Shown: positions 42,371-53,036 of the stretch, piece after piece
Position numbering within the stretch: the stretch's first letter is position 1
Layout of the letters: each line of letters starts with the position of its first letter
Origin: Coenobita brevimanus
Lineage: Eukaryota; Arthropoda; Malacostraca; Decapoda; Coenobitidae
Length of the DNA stretch: 64,000 nucleotides
Direction of reading: 5' to 3'
Assembly: GCA_032717465.1 (NCBI GenBank)
Contig: CM064666.1
Location: forward strand, 2,789,501-2,853,500
Program-made: the position numbers and the translations under genes
The notes under the pieces: generated by a model
Databases searched by the model: none
Told to the model about the DNA's origin: nothing
The model's input: the letters and a program-made list of their open reading frames with translations, nothing else

Positions 42371-42684
42371 GAAGGAACGTTGTGGGGTGGATGTGGATGT
42401 GGTTGAAAAGATTAGGAGAAATACACTGAGGTGGTTTGGACATGTGGAGAGGATGGAGAATGAAAGACTGACTAAGAGGGTGTATGTAGGTGAGGTGGAG
42501 GGAGGGAGAGGGAGGGGTAGACCGAGGATGAGGTGGAGGGATGGAGTTGAGAGGTATGTGAGGGAGGGGGGGGTGAGTTGGGGGGAGGGGAGTCAAATGG
42601 TGGGTGACAGAGTGACTTGGAGGCGTTTTGTCTGCGGCCACCCTTTGCGGGATTAGGGCGTCGGGCTATAGATAGATAGATAGA
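42371..42684 (+). mobile_element. Family A LINE 3' fragment with TSD
   Basis: This encodes RCGVDVDVVEKIRRNTLRWF, GHVERMENERLTKRVYVGEV, RGRGRPRMRWRDGVERY and CGHPLRD-stop, then GGGCGTCGGGCTATAGATAG and more GATA units. It is flanked by the direct repeat TAGTCTTT at 42363-42370 and 42685-42692, a target duplication. The open frame is intact but 5'-truncated, a sign of a fairly recent insertion. Confidence 0.87.
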
Positions 42685-42959
42685 TAGTCTTTATATGGTG
42701 TTTCAGGTTTCACCCCCAAAACATAATCATAAATATAATAATGTAACATGCTACAAACTATGATTAGAACCTAATATATTCTGAGGTGTGTGCAGCAAAC
42801 ATTATATATCAGTTTTGGACATCCTTAGCCACGTATGCCCACACGGATATTACCATTATGACACACATTTCATACTCACTATACTCCCCCCACCCTAAAA
42901 ACACGTATTGTCCCACACCCACACCCACACGCACACACCGTGCTCGGATGTTTCGGCCA

Positions 42960-43081
42960 CGGACGTTTCAGCCATGGGCCACCACCCTAGGTCGTTTTGG
43001 GCATAGATTAGGTAAGGTTAGGTTCACAACACTTCACACTTCAAAACATCCTAGGTTGGTGGTCCATGGCCCAAACGTCCG
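42960..43081. repeat. Short hairpin element, 32 bp arms
   Basis: 42960-42991 and 43050-43081 are inverted copies with about four mismatches, starting CGGACGTTT and including CCATGG and CCACCA, ending CCTAGG. The loop of about 58 bp contains AGGTTAGGTTC. It directly precedes, on this strand, the A-rich end of the cold-shock ORF copy. Confidence 0.75.
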
Positions 43082-43196
43082 TTTTGGGTTTTGTTTTGTT
43101 GTGGCTTAATGGCCATCACCTCCAACATGGGGCATTAGGCCAGCCAGGGTGAATAAACAAAATGTTGTAATTCCCTCACTGTGCACCACCAACGAT

Positions 43197-44356
43197 CTAA
43201 GGGGCCAGACGAGGTGGAAGCATATGATAAAATGCTCTAAGGTCGGCTAGATGCACCTCCTCCCCCCTGACAATCAGTGCAGGTCTTATGTCCTCACCCC
43301 TGTCGGAAGCTCGGAGCAGATCGTAAAGGGTGGTATATGTCGTAGATCCGAGCTGGTACAACCGGGTGTGAACACTGAGAGCCAGGAGGTGTCTATAGGA
43401 GGCCACGTCTATCCGATCCTTTAGGTCAATGATGGGAGGGCGAGATGGGGTGCCCTCCTCTGTCTGAGGAGGGGGGGACTCACCAACTTCCTCCTTGGTT
43501 GAGGAGCCGGTCAACGCTTCCTCGGCCATGGAGGCGGTGTCAGTTGAGTCCTGATCCTCCTCAGACATTGCTGGCGGCTGGTGGACTTCCGCCGTGGTAG
43601 TAGTCGTGGTCATAGCATTGGTCAGGTCCGGGGCCGGGTCGGTAATCCGAGAGGCTGTTCGTCAGTTGAGGGGGGCCTCCAGCCTAAGTCTCTTCCTCGG
43701 CGTTTGACAAGGAGCAGCATGTCGTGTCTGTGGTGGACGAGCCCGACGCTCCCGTCGGCGAGGGACAGAGTGTATATCACGGGCAAAGCAGTCAGGAATG
43801 ATAAGGTGAGGCAGCCCAATCTCCTCGAAGATCTTTGGGAGAAGAACGCTCAAAGCCCTCTTATCACCCCCACAAAAAGCCTTTGCCGTTGCGATACACA
43901 TCTCCACGACGAGGTTCATCTGTTCAGAACTACCAGGATCCCTGGCCTGACGCCCCCGGGCCGTGAGGCACCGCCGTCCATGGGCAGAACCCTGCACAGC
44001 TACACCACCTGGCCCAGTAACATCCCGGGCCTCAGGACCCTTGGGGGTTCCAACAGACTAAACTCCACCGATTCTCCATCACCTAGGGAGCGTTGGAGGT
44101 GCCGTGGATTTGGTTTAATGGTTGCCTGGCGGTGCACAAAAACATCAACGCCAGTATCCTGGCGTTTGATGAATCCATACCCCGCCATTACGTTAAACCA
44201 AACCACGGTCCCCCGGATCTTCTGGGTGGTGGAAGACTGTAGCTGGCTGGTTGCCCCCCTCAACGGGTCGCAGGCAATGGTACCACGTACGTCTTGCATG
44301 GCTGCTCTGGTCGCTCCATCAAACGTCCGTGTTGTTCCAAATGTAAATAAGCACAT
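43197..44356 (-). pseudogene. Cold-shock (Y-box type) domain ORF with unknown C-terminal part
   Basis: The - strand frame starts near 44356. Residues 47-105 form a cold-shock domain: [15 protein letters not shown] (RNP1) and DVFVHRQA (RNP2), with [10 protein letters not shown] near the end, very close to Y-box proteins. A frameshift near 44040 leads to [13 protein letters not shown], also a Y-box block, then an unrelated segment with MNLVVEMCIATAKAFCGGDK, a TGA at 43662-43664, and in the same frame an acidic Ser/Thr/Glu-rich part and a C-terminus containing VASYRHLLALSVHTRLYQLG ending at 43197. CSDs bind single-stranded RNA/DNA. It may be a retroelement ORF1 or a retrocopied fusion gene. Downstream on this strand the sequence ends in a CAACAAAACAAAACCCAAAA stretch. 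Confidence 0.65.
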
Positions 44357-44389
44357 AGAACTGCAGCATTAACAGCACTGCACACTGTC

Positions 44390-44691
44390 AGCCTGGCAAT
44401 ATTGAAACAATCGGACCAAGACTGCGACTGGTGCTTGAGAGCTGCAAAGCTCCCACAATATGCTCCATGATGTATTTTGAGATTTCCGTATTAGCTCTTT
44501 CTATTTTCCATAAGAAATGGCTGTTCATCAGTATGTTTATTAACATAATTGGAAGAACAGGAACCTCTGTAGTGACACTACAACTCACCACCGTAGTTAT
44601 GAGGATTGGAGGTGTCAGCGGCCACCTCCCCTCTAACTGGTATCCGCCACTGAACACATGATTACTTTTAACATAAAAAAAAAAAAAAAAT
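44390..44691 (+). mobile_element. Possible retrosequence with poly(A) end
   Basis: About 290 bp of unrecognised sequence finishes in a run of 16 A at 44675-44691. The poly(A) suggests the 3' end of a retrotransposed RNA. No family assigned. Confidence 0.35.
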
Positions 44692-45438
44692 CACTGTGGG
44701 TATGACTACCCTTGGACTTTACTGAAACACAGACTATGCAAATAAGTACTGATTATTGGTTAACGTAATCCGTAATGTGAGGTGGTTATGTATTGCACTT
44801 GTATTTTGACACAGTATTAAATTTTAGGTAAACATTAAATGCAGCGTCATTACTCATTAGCACAAACTGATAATGTGTGTGTGTGTGTGTGTGTGTGTTT
44901 GTGTGTGAGTGTGTACTGATAGCCATCTGAGGAGAGAGAGAGTGAGAGAGAGAGAGAGAGAGAGAGTCGAGGTGGTGGAAGAGGCTGCATGTTTTCCGTT
45001 TGTGAGGGAGTGGTATCCTATGTTTGATGTAATTTAAAGTGTGTAATCAGGTCTATAAAATTAATAAAAATAAATAGGTTTATTATTATTTAGGATACAG
45101 GATATCATTGACACCTTAATAACTACACTGTAATGATTAAGAATGTATAACTGTTGGCCGCTCACTCCCATATTCCCCACTTCCCCCTACATCGTGCCAT
45201 TTGTGGGTGAATTAGCCCTCTGTTTCTGAACCACAACTCAACCCGTATCGTGGTTCATGCTACAAGGCTAAAGAATTATTTTGTGTAACTCAGACTTTAT
45301 AAATGGTATACTGCACAGCCCATTATCCCAATCAATCGCAAAATATTTATTAGCCTACATCATTGCATAATACAATAGACACGTAATATAATTCAGAGGA
45401 TGAAGCTTAGCGATTCGAAAAATTGTCGGGCGTGTAGG

Positions 45439-45479
<41 letters not shown>

Positions 45480-45774
45480 AGCGCTGTTGCCACATTAGCC
45501 AATTCCCATAAACAGGTCGGTCCAGTCGGAACTCTTGTCGAGTGTACATATAGTTTTTTTTTTTTTCTTATCGTGTAAAACAAACATCGATGAATAGGAA
45601 TATGTGGATATTGTGGCAAAATAAATATATTTGGGTGGTGAAAATAAGCCGAGAATACATTTTTTTTTTTTTTTTTTAGCACGGGGCGGGCGGTGGGGGG
45701 ATGGGGAGAAAGGTGACGTGTTGTGGAATGCAAAACTTAAACTTATAACGAGCGAAAGGGTTAATTATGTGGCA
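44692..45774. other. Microsatellite-rich non-coding DNA
   Basis: Contains (GT)n at about 44875-44915, (GA)n at 44931-44965, (CA)n at 45441-45473 and T runs near 45554 and 45660. No gene supported. Confidence 0.6.
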
Positions 45775-46263
45775 GGCAAGGACGCTCACCATCCACTCAC
45801 TCGATGTAGCGCTGCTTTGGGTGTCTGCTCTTTCCTCTCTTCTATCCTTCTTCTTCTTTCTTTCCTTCATTCTTTCTTCTTTCATCTGCTATGAGCTACT
45901 ATACAATCCCTCGTCTGTCTTTCCTTCATTCTTTCCTCTTTCTTCTGCCTATGAGTGACTCTACACTGAATGACAAACCAAATAGTTTCCTGTACACCAG
46001 GAAACCATTTACTACGGTGGGTGGTAACCATATAACCAAATTATGGCGCCTGGTGGTTTAGTGGGTAATTATGGCCCTCCAATCGGATTGAGCCTGTGTA
46101 GATATATATCCAAAGGGTGGTTGGGGTTTATTGCTCACGTAAAGGCCACTCAGGGATGAGTGAGGCTGGTCACTCATCTTAAATGTCAGGACCAACTTGC
46201 CTAGCCCCGGGTTCCTACGGTCCTCATGGGGCGACATAGGATTGGATGATGGATGGATGGATG
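45775..46263 (+). mobile_element. SINE-like dispersed repeat, copy 2
   Basis: Sense-orientation partner of 7767-8270. A box candidate TGGTTTAGTGGG at 46054-46065, B-box-like GGATTGAGCCT about 20 bp later, and a terminal (GGAT/GATG)n tail at 46240-46263. The upstream pyrimidine-rich part and a CTGTACACCAGG hairpin are shared with copies 1 and 3. Confidence 0.62.
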
Positions 46264-46379
46264 TTTTATAATAATTAAAGAATAGTCAATAAGTGTGTGT
46301 CTGTATGTATGATATGTTTACATTTAAGTGTCAACTAGGGTGTATTTAAGGTTCCCTACTTAAATGTTTAATGGTAGGT

Positions 46380-46625
46380 GGTGGCGACCATCATCCACTC
46401 ACTTGATGTAGAGCTCCCTACTTCTTCCTTAGCCTTGATCATTCTTTTTCTGTGTCTGCCCTCCTCTCTTCATATTTCTCCCATCTTTCCTGTCACTTCT
46501 TATTGCTTTTCTTTCCTTTACAGGTGGCTTTACATTGAATGACAAGCCAAATGGTTTCTTGTAAGCCAAGAAACGATTTATACGCTGGGTGGTAACCATA
46601 TAACCAAACCATACGTGCTCCCTAC
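46380..46625 (+). mobile_element. SINE-like repeat, partial copy 3
   Basis: This matches the first half of copy 2 (CCATCCACTCACTYGATGTA, AATGACAARCCAAATRGTTT, GGTGGTAACCATATAACCAA) and stops before the tRNA-like boxes, where the tiny family A copy begins. Confidence 0.6.
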
Positions 46626-46639
46626 GTGTCAACAAGTGG

Positions 46640-46740
46640 GTTGGTGGAGGATTAGTGCCCCTCCCCATAAAACAAATAACTCAAAGTCAAATGGCCACCC
46701 CTTACGGGATTGTGGCGTCTGGCGATAGATAGATAGATAC
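46640..46740 (+). mobile_element. Family A LINE reduced to its two ends
   Basis: GATTAGTGCCCCTCCCCATA, as at the 5' end of the copy at 3351, is followed within about 35 bp by ATGGCCACCCCTTACGGGAT and GGCGTCTGGCGATAGATAGA, the 3' end at 6368-6413. All 3 kb between are missing. Confidence 0.75.
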
Positions 46741-46922
46741 TTAAATGTTCTTGTATGCCACATAATGTTATTATATGCCACACATCTATACCACCTGGCC
46801 ATGCTGGTGGTGTTATGTAAGTGAATGTTTTATTATTAGTGGCAGTTATTGTCATATTTACTGTTTGATATGGTATTTATAGATCGTATGACTGGGTGGT
46901 GAGGGAATCGGAAAGAAAGTAC

Positions 46923-47159
46923 CAGGAAAAAAAGTAACAGTCAAAAAGTAACAACTTTTCCTAGGTTAGGTCAGGTTAGATTAGGTCAGGTTATGTTAGG
47001 TTAGGTTAGATTAGGTCAGGTTAGGTTAGGTTAGATTAGGTCAGGTTAGGTTAGGTTAGATTAGGTTAGGTTAGGTTAGATTAGGTTAGGTTAGGTTAGA
47101 TTAGGTTAGGTTAGATTAGCTCTTTCCCTTACGTTTTTTACCGTTACTTTTTTTTCCTG
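46923..47159. repeat. Inverted-repeat element with a TTAGG-like core
   Basis: The outer arms (CAGGAAAAAAAGTAAC inward from 46923, and the reverse complement CAGGAAAAAAAAGTAAC from 47159) enclose a degenerate (TTAGG)n tract of about 155 bp at 46962-47119, with TTAGATTAGG and TCAGGTTAGG variants. A 9 bp direct repeat GGGAATCGG lies just outside at 46903-46911 and 47165-47173 and may be a target duplication. It is an interstitial repeat, not a chromosome end. Confidence 0.7.
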
Positions 47160-47173
47160 AATCCGGGAATCGG

Positions 47174-47754
47174 GTGGTGAATATGCAAGTGATCAATGTG
47201 TGTATGATGCTAGAGATATACAGTGTGTTGTAACGCCTGATGTGTTAGGGAAATGGAGTTAGTGCCCCAAGAATAATGGAACGAGCAAGAGGTGTGTGAC
47301 AGACTTCCCACGTCTTAGTGATATTTGTAGAATGTTATTAACAGTGAAAAAATAGGCTTCACAGAGGTGATTAAATTATGCGTGAGGATGGGGATTCTCA
47401 TTGTGGGTGTGGGGGGCAGCACACGTGTGGTGGTGGGTGCCAGATGGCGATGAACTGTACGGTGATGACAGCAGTTTTGATAACCTCACAGGTCAGCACC
47501 TCACTCGCTAACCTTCCCTCCAAACACACCCATCACCCTTCCACCCTTTCACACCATAATTTTAACATTTTTTCACATTTTGCAAGTCTTATATCGCTGA
47601 TACTTAAAACATTCGTTCACATATAAATCAATGTCCACTTTATGACGTACTGGGTACGTATTTCAAAGAACCCACGATAATTTTTACCAAGATTTTGAGG
47701 CGAAAACACAGAGTGCCTGTGACAAACGTCCTCTCACTCCAGCACCCAGGATAC
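47174..47754. other. Non-coding stretch, nothing recognised
   Basis: No supported feature. Confidence 0.5.
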
Positions 47755-47826
47755 TATTACTCCTACTACTACTATTATTCCTCCTCCTCCTCCTCCTCCT
47801 CCTCCTACTACTACTACTACTACTAC
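47755..47826. repeat. (CTA)n and (CTC)n trinucleotide tract
   Basis: ACT/CTA units, a CTC block and more CTA units, just upstream of the family E LINE. Confidence 0.9.
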
Positions 47827-47867
47827 TGTGTGGAGTAGACTGTAGCACCAGTCGAGCAGGGCAGTAC

Positions 47868-49857
47868 TCCCGAGGTGGATGGAAAGCTGATGACAGGGAG
47901 TGCTGGAGCTCCCGTTTCATCAGCCCTCAGGACTAGTTCCTGACCATCCTCCTTTGCTGAACTTTTTCAGTGTCTCAGTTACACAGAGAGTAGGCCAGCA
48001 TGCTCTCCTGTAAAAATTTCTCTATCTATCTTCACCAAACTAAATGCACAGTACACACTACACTTCCTATTCAAAATTTACCAAAATGGCGTCAATTCAC
48101 CCAGCCTCGGAGTCCCCAGGGGGGGGGACCATAAATGCCCCCGCCATCTGCCCCTCTCCCGGTGACGACTCGAGGTGCCTGGAACCACTGTCTGACTCTC
48201 TTCTTCTTCATTTCTGCAACATTCGCGGCCTTTCATCTAACTTTCGCTCTGTTGAGCACCACCTCTCCTCCTCTAAACCTCACCTTCTTTTTCTAACGGA
48301 GACTCAGCTGTCTGAGGCAACTGACAGCAAACCCTTTTCTGTATCCTCCTACTTTCTCTATACTCATTTCAAAGCCAAAGGTGGCTGTTGTGTATACATA
48401 CGCAACGACTTATCTTGCTCTCGTGTTCCTGAACTTGATTCTTCTGAATTCTCCACTCTCTGGCTTCGGCTTTCCTGTCATTCTCTGACTAAATATATCT
48501 GTGCGTTTACTTATCCCCTAATTCTACTGACTATCAAAAATTCTTCGACTATCTTACTTCTACGATGGAACACATTCTGTCCATTTCTCCTTTCTCTGAA
48601 ATCTCCATTCTTGGAGATTTCAATGTTCACCACCACCTTTGGCTCTCCTCTCCTTTCACGGATCCACCTGGTGAACAAGCCTACATCTTTTCTATCCTTA
48701 ATGACCTAGAGCAGCTTGTACAGCACCCTACCTGTATCCCTGACCGCCTTGGAGAGAGCTCCAACATACTTGACCTCTTCCTCACAACTAATCCTTCTGC
48801 TTACTCTGTTAATCTTTTCTCTCCGTTGGGCTCCTCCGATCACAACCTTATTACCTTAACCTGTCCTATCGCTCCAGTACGGCCTGCGGACCCTCCAGGG
48901 AAACGTCGTCTCTGGCATTTTGGAGCTGCGGACTGGGAGGCCCTCAGGCAGTACTTCTTTAATTTTCCCTGGAATGATTATTGCTTCCATGGCCGTGAGC
49001 CATCTGAGTGTGCCTTGCGCATTACGGAGGTTATTCTCTCGGGCATGGAAGCATACATTCCTTTCTCATATCCTTTGACTAACGCAAGAAAGCCTTGGTT
49101 TAATCACGCTTGTTCTAATGCTGTCCGCAACAAGGAGAAGGCCTACAAAAGGTACCGGAGCCAACCCACCCCTGAATCACATAATCTTTACGTTTCTGCC
49201 CGGAATCATGCTAAGTCTGTTCTTCGCTCTACTAAAAATAATTTCATCCATACTAAATGCTCTCAACTCTCCAACTCGAATTCTTCCCGCTCCTTCTGGC
49301 ACCTTGCCAAAAATCTTTCTAACAACTTTACCTCATCATCCTTCCCTCCTCTTTTCTACTCTGATGGTTCTGTAGCTATTTCTTCTACTGATAAAGCAGA
49401 TCTCTTTGCACAGACTTTCTCCTCCAATTCCACCTTAGACGATTCCGGTGCTGTTCCTCCATCACTTCTCCCCTCTGACTTCCTCATGGCTGACATTAAA
49501 ATTTCTTCAGTTGATGTATTTTCTGCCATTACTGGCCTCAGTACTAACAAGGCATATGGGCCTGATGGGGTCCCTCCTGTTGTTCTCAAAAACTGTGCTT
49601 CTGTGCTTACACCCTGCCTAGGCAAACTCTTTCGCCTTTGTCTGTCAACTTGTACCTTTCCTTCTTGCTGGAAGTTTGCTCTCATTCAGCCAGTCCCAAA
49701 GAAGGGTGACCACTCCCAACCCTCCAACTATCATCTCAAAATGATCGGATCTTGAATTTGGCTCTCTATTGTATTTTGTTTTTCTCTTGGAGGGAACTGT
49801 TACTGCGGGCTCATGGCCTTTGGTTCCTTCTTCCTCGCATAAAAAAAAAAAAAAAAA
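47868..49857 (+). mobile_element. Jockey-like LINE (family E), internally deleted
   Basis: 5' UTR from GGTGGATGGAAAGCTGATGA, ORF2 endonuclease and the start of RT, then an abrupt switch at about 49735 to the family 3' end (CTTGAATTTGGCTCTCTATT, CTTGGAGGGAACTG), and a poly(A) at 49841-49857. The 3 kb between RT motif 2 and the 3' end is missing. ACT-type trinucleotide arrays lie on both sides. Confidence 0.85.
48044..49755 (+). pseudogene. Family E endonuclease and RT start
   Basis: Frame 1 (to about 48620) has HFCNIRGLSSNFRSVEHHLS, LLFLTETQLSEATDSKP and GGCCVYIRNDLSC. Frame 2 (48565-49755) has [17 protein letters not shown] (GDFN), [48 protein letters not shown] and [14 protein letters not shown]. 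It then becomes nonsense through the internal deletion and ends LKMIGS-stop. The endonuclease motifs are complete, with a frameshift near 48510 between frames. Confidence 0.85.
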
Positions 49858-50340
49858 CTACAACTGCTACTACTGTGCATCAACAACAGCAACAACTACT
49901 ACTACTACTGCTGCTAATCGTCCTCCTCCTCTTCCTCCTACTGCTACTACAACTACTACTACTACTATTACTACTACTACTAGTACTACTACTACTAGTA
50001 CTACCACTACTAGTACTACCACTACTGCTACTACTACTGTGCAACAGCAACAACAGTAACAGCTACTACTACTACTACTACTACTACCACCGTTATTACT
50101 CCTCCTCCTCCTACTGCTACTACTAGGCTACTACTACCACTACTGCTACTACTACTACTACTACTACTACTGTTACTACTAATATTACTACTCCTACTAC
50201 CACCACCAACACCACCACCATCACTACCACCACTACTACTACTGTGCAACAACAACAGCAGCAAGACCTACTACTACAACTACTACTACTACGACTACTA
50301 CTACTACTACTACTACTACTACCACTACTACTAATGCTAC
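49858..50340. repeat. (ACT)n array, about 480 bp
   Basis: Long imperfect ACT/CTA trinucleotide tract with CAACAG and CTCCTC interruptions. Long single-amino-acid ORFs here are artefacts. Confidence 0.93.
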
Positions 50341-50454
50341 TTCTGGTTCGGTGCACACTCTCCATTGTGTTTTTTCCTCTTTTCAGTAGGCTTACTTTTT
50401 CTTTCGTTTTGTAAGTGCAGTTCTCTCTTTCTCTCTCTCTCTCTCTCCTTTGGT

Positions 50455-50590
<136 letters not shown>

Positions 50591-50769
50591 TACTAGAAGG
50601 TTAATAATTATTCTCACAAAATCAAATCAAAGAAAGAGTGGCGCTACAGTACCAGTGACGAAGAGATCATCCACTTTGGTATATTGTGTGTTGAATATCT
50701 ATGTTATTGATAAAACTTCAAAAATAGTGGTTATTGAGTGGTAAAAATACAGAGTTACTTTTGAAATAG

Positions 50770-50855
50770 TAGCACTAGTATTAGTAATAGTAATATTAGT
50801 AGTAGTAGTAGTAGTACTGGTAGTAGTAGTAGCAGTAGTGGTAGTGGTAGTAGTA

Positions 50856-50903
<48 letters not shown>

Positions 50904-50959
50904 CTCGTAGTCGTAGTAGTAGTAGTCGTAGTAGTTATGGTAATAGTAGGAATAGTAGT

Positions 50960-50994
<35 letters not shown>

Positions 50995-50995
50995 C

Positions 50996-51036
<41 letters not shown>

Positions 51037-51065
51037 CAGAAGAAGTTGTCGTAGTAGTAGTAGCC
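50770..51065. repeat. (AGT)n array, about 295 bp
   Basis: AGT/TAG units, the reverse-complement motif of the ACT array at 49858, with GCA and CGT interruptions. It ends about 340 bp before the P450 exon. Confidence 0.93.
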
Positions 51066-51404
51066 TAGTAGAAGCACAAGTAAATGCAATCCCAGGCTCA
51101 TCTGGACGTAAACCCTGTGGACTGCAGGATAACGTTGACCTCCTCCTGCAATCCACGTCCTCGTTTAGGGGATAGGGAGGGGACTGAGAGACATTTGTTT
51201 AAACGGGCAGCTCCACCGGCCGGTCATATCAGTGCCACTACTTGATGAAGGTGTCCCTCTGCAGCACCAATACATATCCAACACCAGATTAGCGTTAAGA
51301 CATACATGACAAAGAGATGATCTACTGTATTTCGTCAATGTTATCAACTACAACTACTTATACTAAACAAATAATCACACACACACACCCTTATCCAACC
51401 CCAG

Positions 51405-51607
51405 ATCGACGGTACGACATCAACGACGAGGAGGTAATTTATTTCGCCAATATCATCCAGAACAACTTCGACGAGGTACAGGGCTCCATGGTACTGCTGG
51501 ATTTTATGCCCTGGCTCATACCCCTACTGCCACAGGTCATCAAGAACAGGTGGATGAAAGTGGATAAGGTCAAACAACAAGTATACGCCGTGTATGATTT
51601 TCTAAAG
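51405..51607 (+). CDS. Cytochrome P450 (CYP2 clan), next internal exon
   Basis: This 203 bp exon completes a split codon and then encodes 67 codons: RRYDINDEEVIYFANIIQNN, FDEVQGSMVLLDFMPWLIPL and VYAVYDFLK. This is the region after helix E/F of CYP2-clan P450s, with the conserved D-F-x-PWL motif. The acceptor is CCAACCCCAG at 51395-51404, the donor AAAG|GTAAAA at 51607/51608. It starts in phase 1 and ends in phase 0, matching the exon at 10528-10746. No stops. Later exons (helix I, ExxR, haem Cys) must lie beyond 64 kb or on another scaffold. Confidence 0.87.
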
Positions 51608-52050
51608 GTAAAATGTTCAGTGTTTTATCCTCTCTCTCGCTCTCTCTCGGCAGATAAAGCCGACATAACCCAGACTCTGTTTATTATTTTCATAATGTAA
51701 AATGTGGATGTTTATGCCTGTGGGGTGGAGTGAGGATTCCGAGGGCTTGAATGGTAGGTGCATGAGAGTGTAGCTCGTTTAACTGGACAGAAATCTAATT
51801 AGTTTCACCCTCTATCAGTTTTTTCTTGCTCTCTGGACCCTACCTCGCCTAATCCTTAGGTGTTAACAGAGGTTTGGACGACGACGATGATGATGGTGAT
51901 AAAATCTTGATTGTTTACTTTATTCTTTTTGTGTGTAATTCACTGGGTCGGTCAGGATCACTTGATGGTCCTGATCGTCAGCTAATTGCCAACAAGAAGA
52001 GGAAGACCAAGATCATGGCAGGTAATGGTTCAAGATAGGAGAATATGTGG
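51608..52050. other. Intronic DNA, nothing recognised
   Basis: Downstream of the P450 donor; no element recognised. Confidence 0.5.
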
Positions 52051-52165
52051 CTAACCAACGTCTCTCAGGTATACAAACCCGAGTACTGAAAATCAGTTCC
52101 GATTTCAGAGAACTATCCACTGGCATCCCACAAGGTTCAGTCCTCTCACCCTCATTTTTAAAAAT
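52051..52165 (+). pseudogene. Reverse transcriptase motif B scrap
   Basis: The short frame NQRLSGIQTRVLKI...ELSTGIPQGSVLSPSF carries the GIPQGSVLSP motif of Jockey-like RTs. It is too short to place in a family. Confidence 0.5.
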
Positions 52166-52234
52166 CCTTTTTCTCTTTCATCAGTTGTCAAAAAAGAGGG
52201 GTTTTAAGGAGGTTTTTGACTTGTGAGATTTGAG

Positions 52235-52339
52235 CAGGGATGGGGAACCTTTCTCCTATTAAGGACCATTAGGATATTTTAACATCATTCGCGGGCCATA
52301 CAAAATTATCAGCTTAAAATCAACTGTAGCACAGTTTAT

Positions 52340-52423
<84 letters not shown>

Positions 52424-52525
52424 TTCATGAGTTTATGAAAATGCATTCATGAATTGCCTCGCAGGCCTGATCAAATGGTCTTGCGGGCCTTGTACGGCCC
52501 GGAGGCCGGACGTTCCTCACCCTCG
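52235..52525. mobile_element. hAT-like MITE, 291 bp
   Basis: The inverted ends CAGGGATGGGGAAC and CGAGGGTGAGGAAC (reverse of the right end) are flanked by an 8 bp duplication with one difference: GATTTGAG at 52227-52234 and GATTAGAG at 52526-52533. The interior words GCGGGCCATACAAAATTATC and GCGGGCCTTGTACGGCCC are typical of hAT/Charlie-like MITEs in animals. A TA array occupies 52341-52420. Confidence 0.83.
52341..52420. repeat. (TA)n array inside the hAT MITE
   Basis: About 40 TA units in the middle of the MITE. Confidence 0.95.
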
Positions 52526-52533
52526 GATTAGAG

Positions 52534-53036
52534 TTTTGAGTTTTTTACTTTATTCTGGCTTACGATGCCAATTATCAGAAAACGAGAAATTTATCAACTT
52601 TCACATTAAAGGGTACTCAGCAAGAGCTAATCACTCACTAAAGCTTACTTAATGAGTCTTGTTGGCTTCCAGAGAAAGGACCTGCCCCTGGAGAAATAAT
52701 AATTTATCCTGGAACTTAGTAATACTAAAACCAGGTCCTTTCTTTTGTCTCTTCTAGCTTGCACAAATTGTTTCATTTTGAACTAATATTAAATAATGAC
52801 TAAACAACCAGTCGTAATTAATATCAACGAAAGTTTGTGTAAGCGGGAGCAAAGTATTTTGAGAATAACTGAAAAAGTTTAATGCGATTTGACATTCAAT
52901 CAAGTTCAAGAGAAAAGCTGTGAATTTACCAGTTGCAACAGAAAGAATGCTTACGTTACAATGACTCTTAAGCAACTAAATTCACTCTACCTAATACTCA
53001 TAATCTGGAATACAGGAAGAAAATACTGTTAAATGG
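52534..53036. other. Unclassified DNA
   Basis: AT-rich, no supported feature. Confidence 0.5.

Noticed and set aside
43581..44372. 263-codon + strand frame opposite the cold-shock ORF
   Set aside because: The cold-shock motifs are on the - strand; the + frame has no recognisable features.
46962..47119. Telomere end
   Set aside because: The TTAGG-like tract is short, degenerate and surrounded by other sequence, so it is interstitial.
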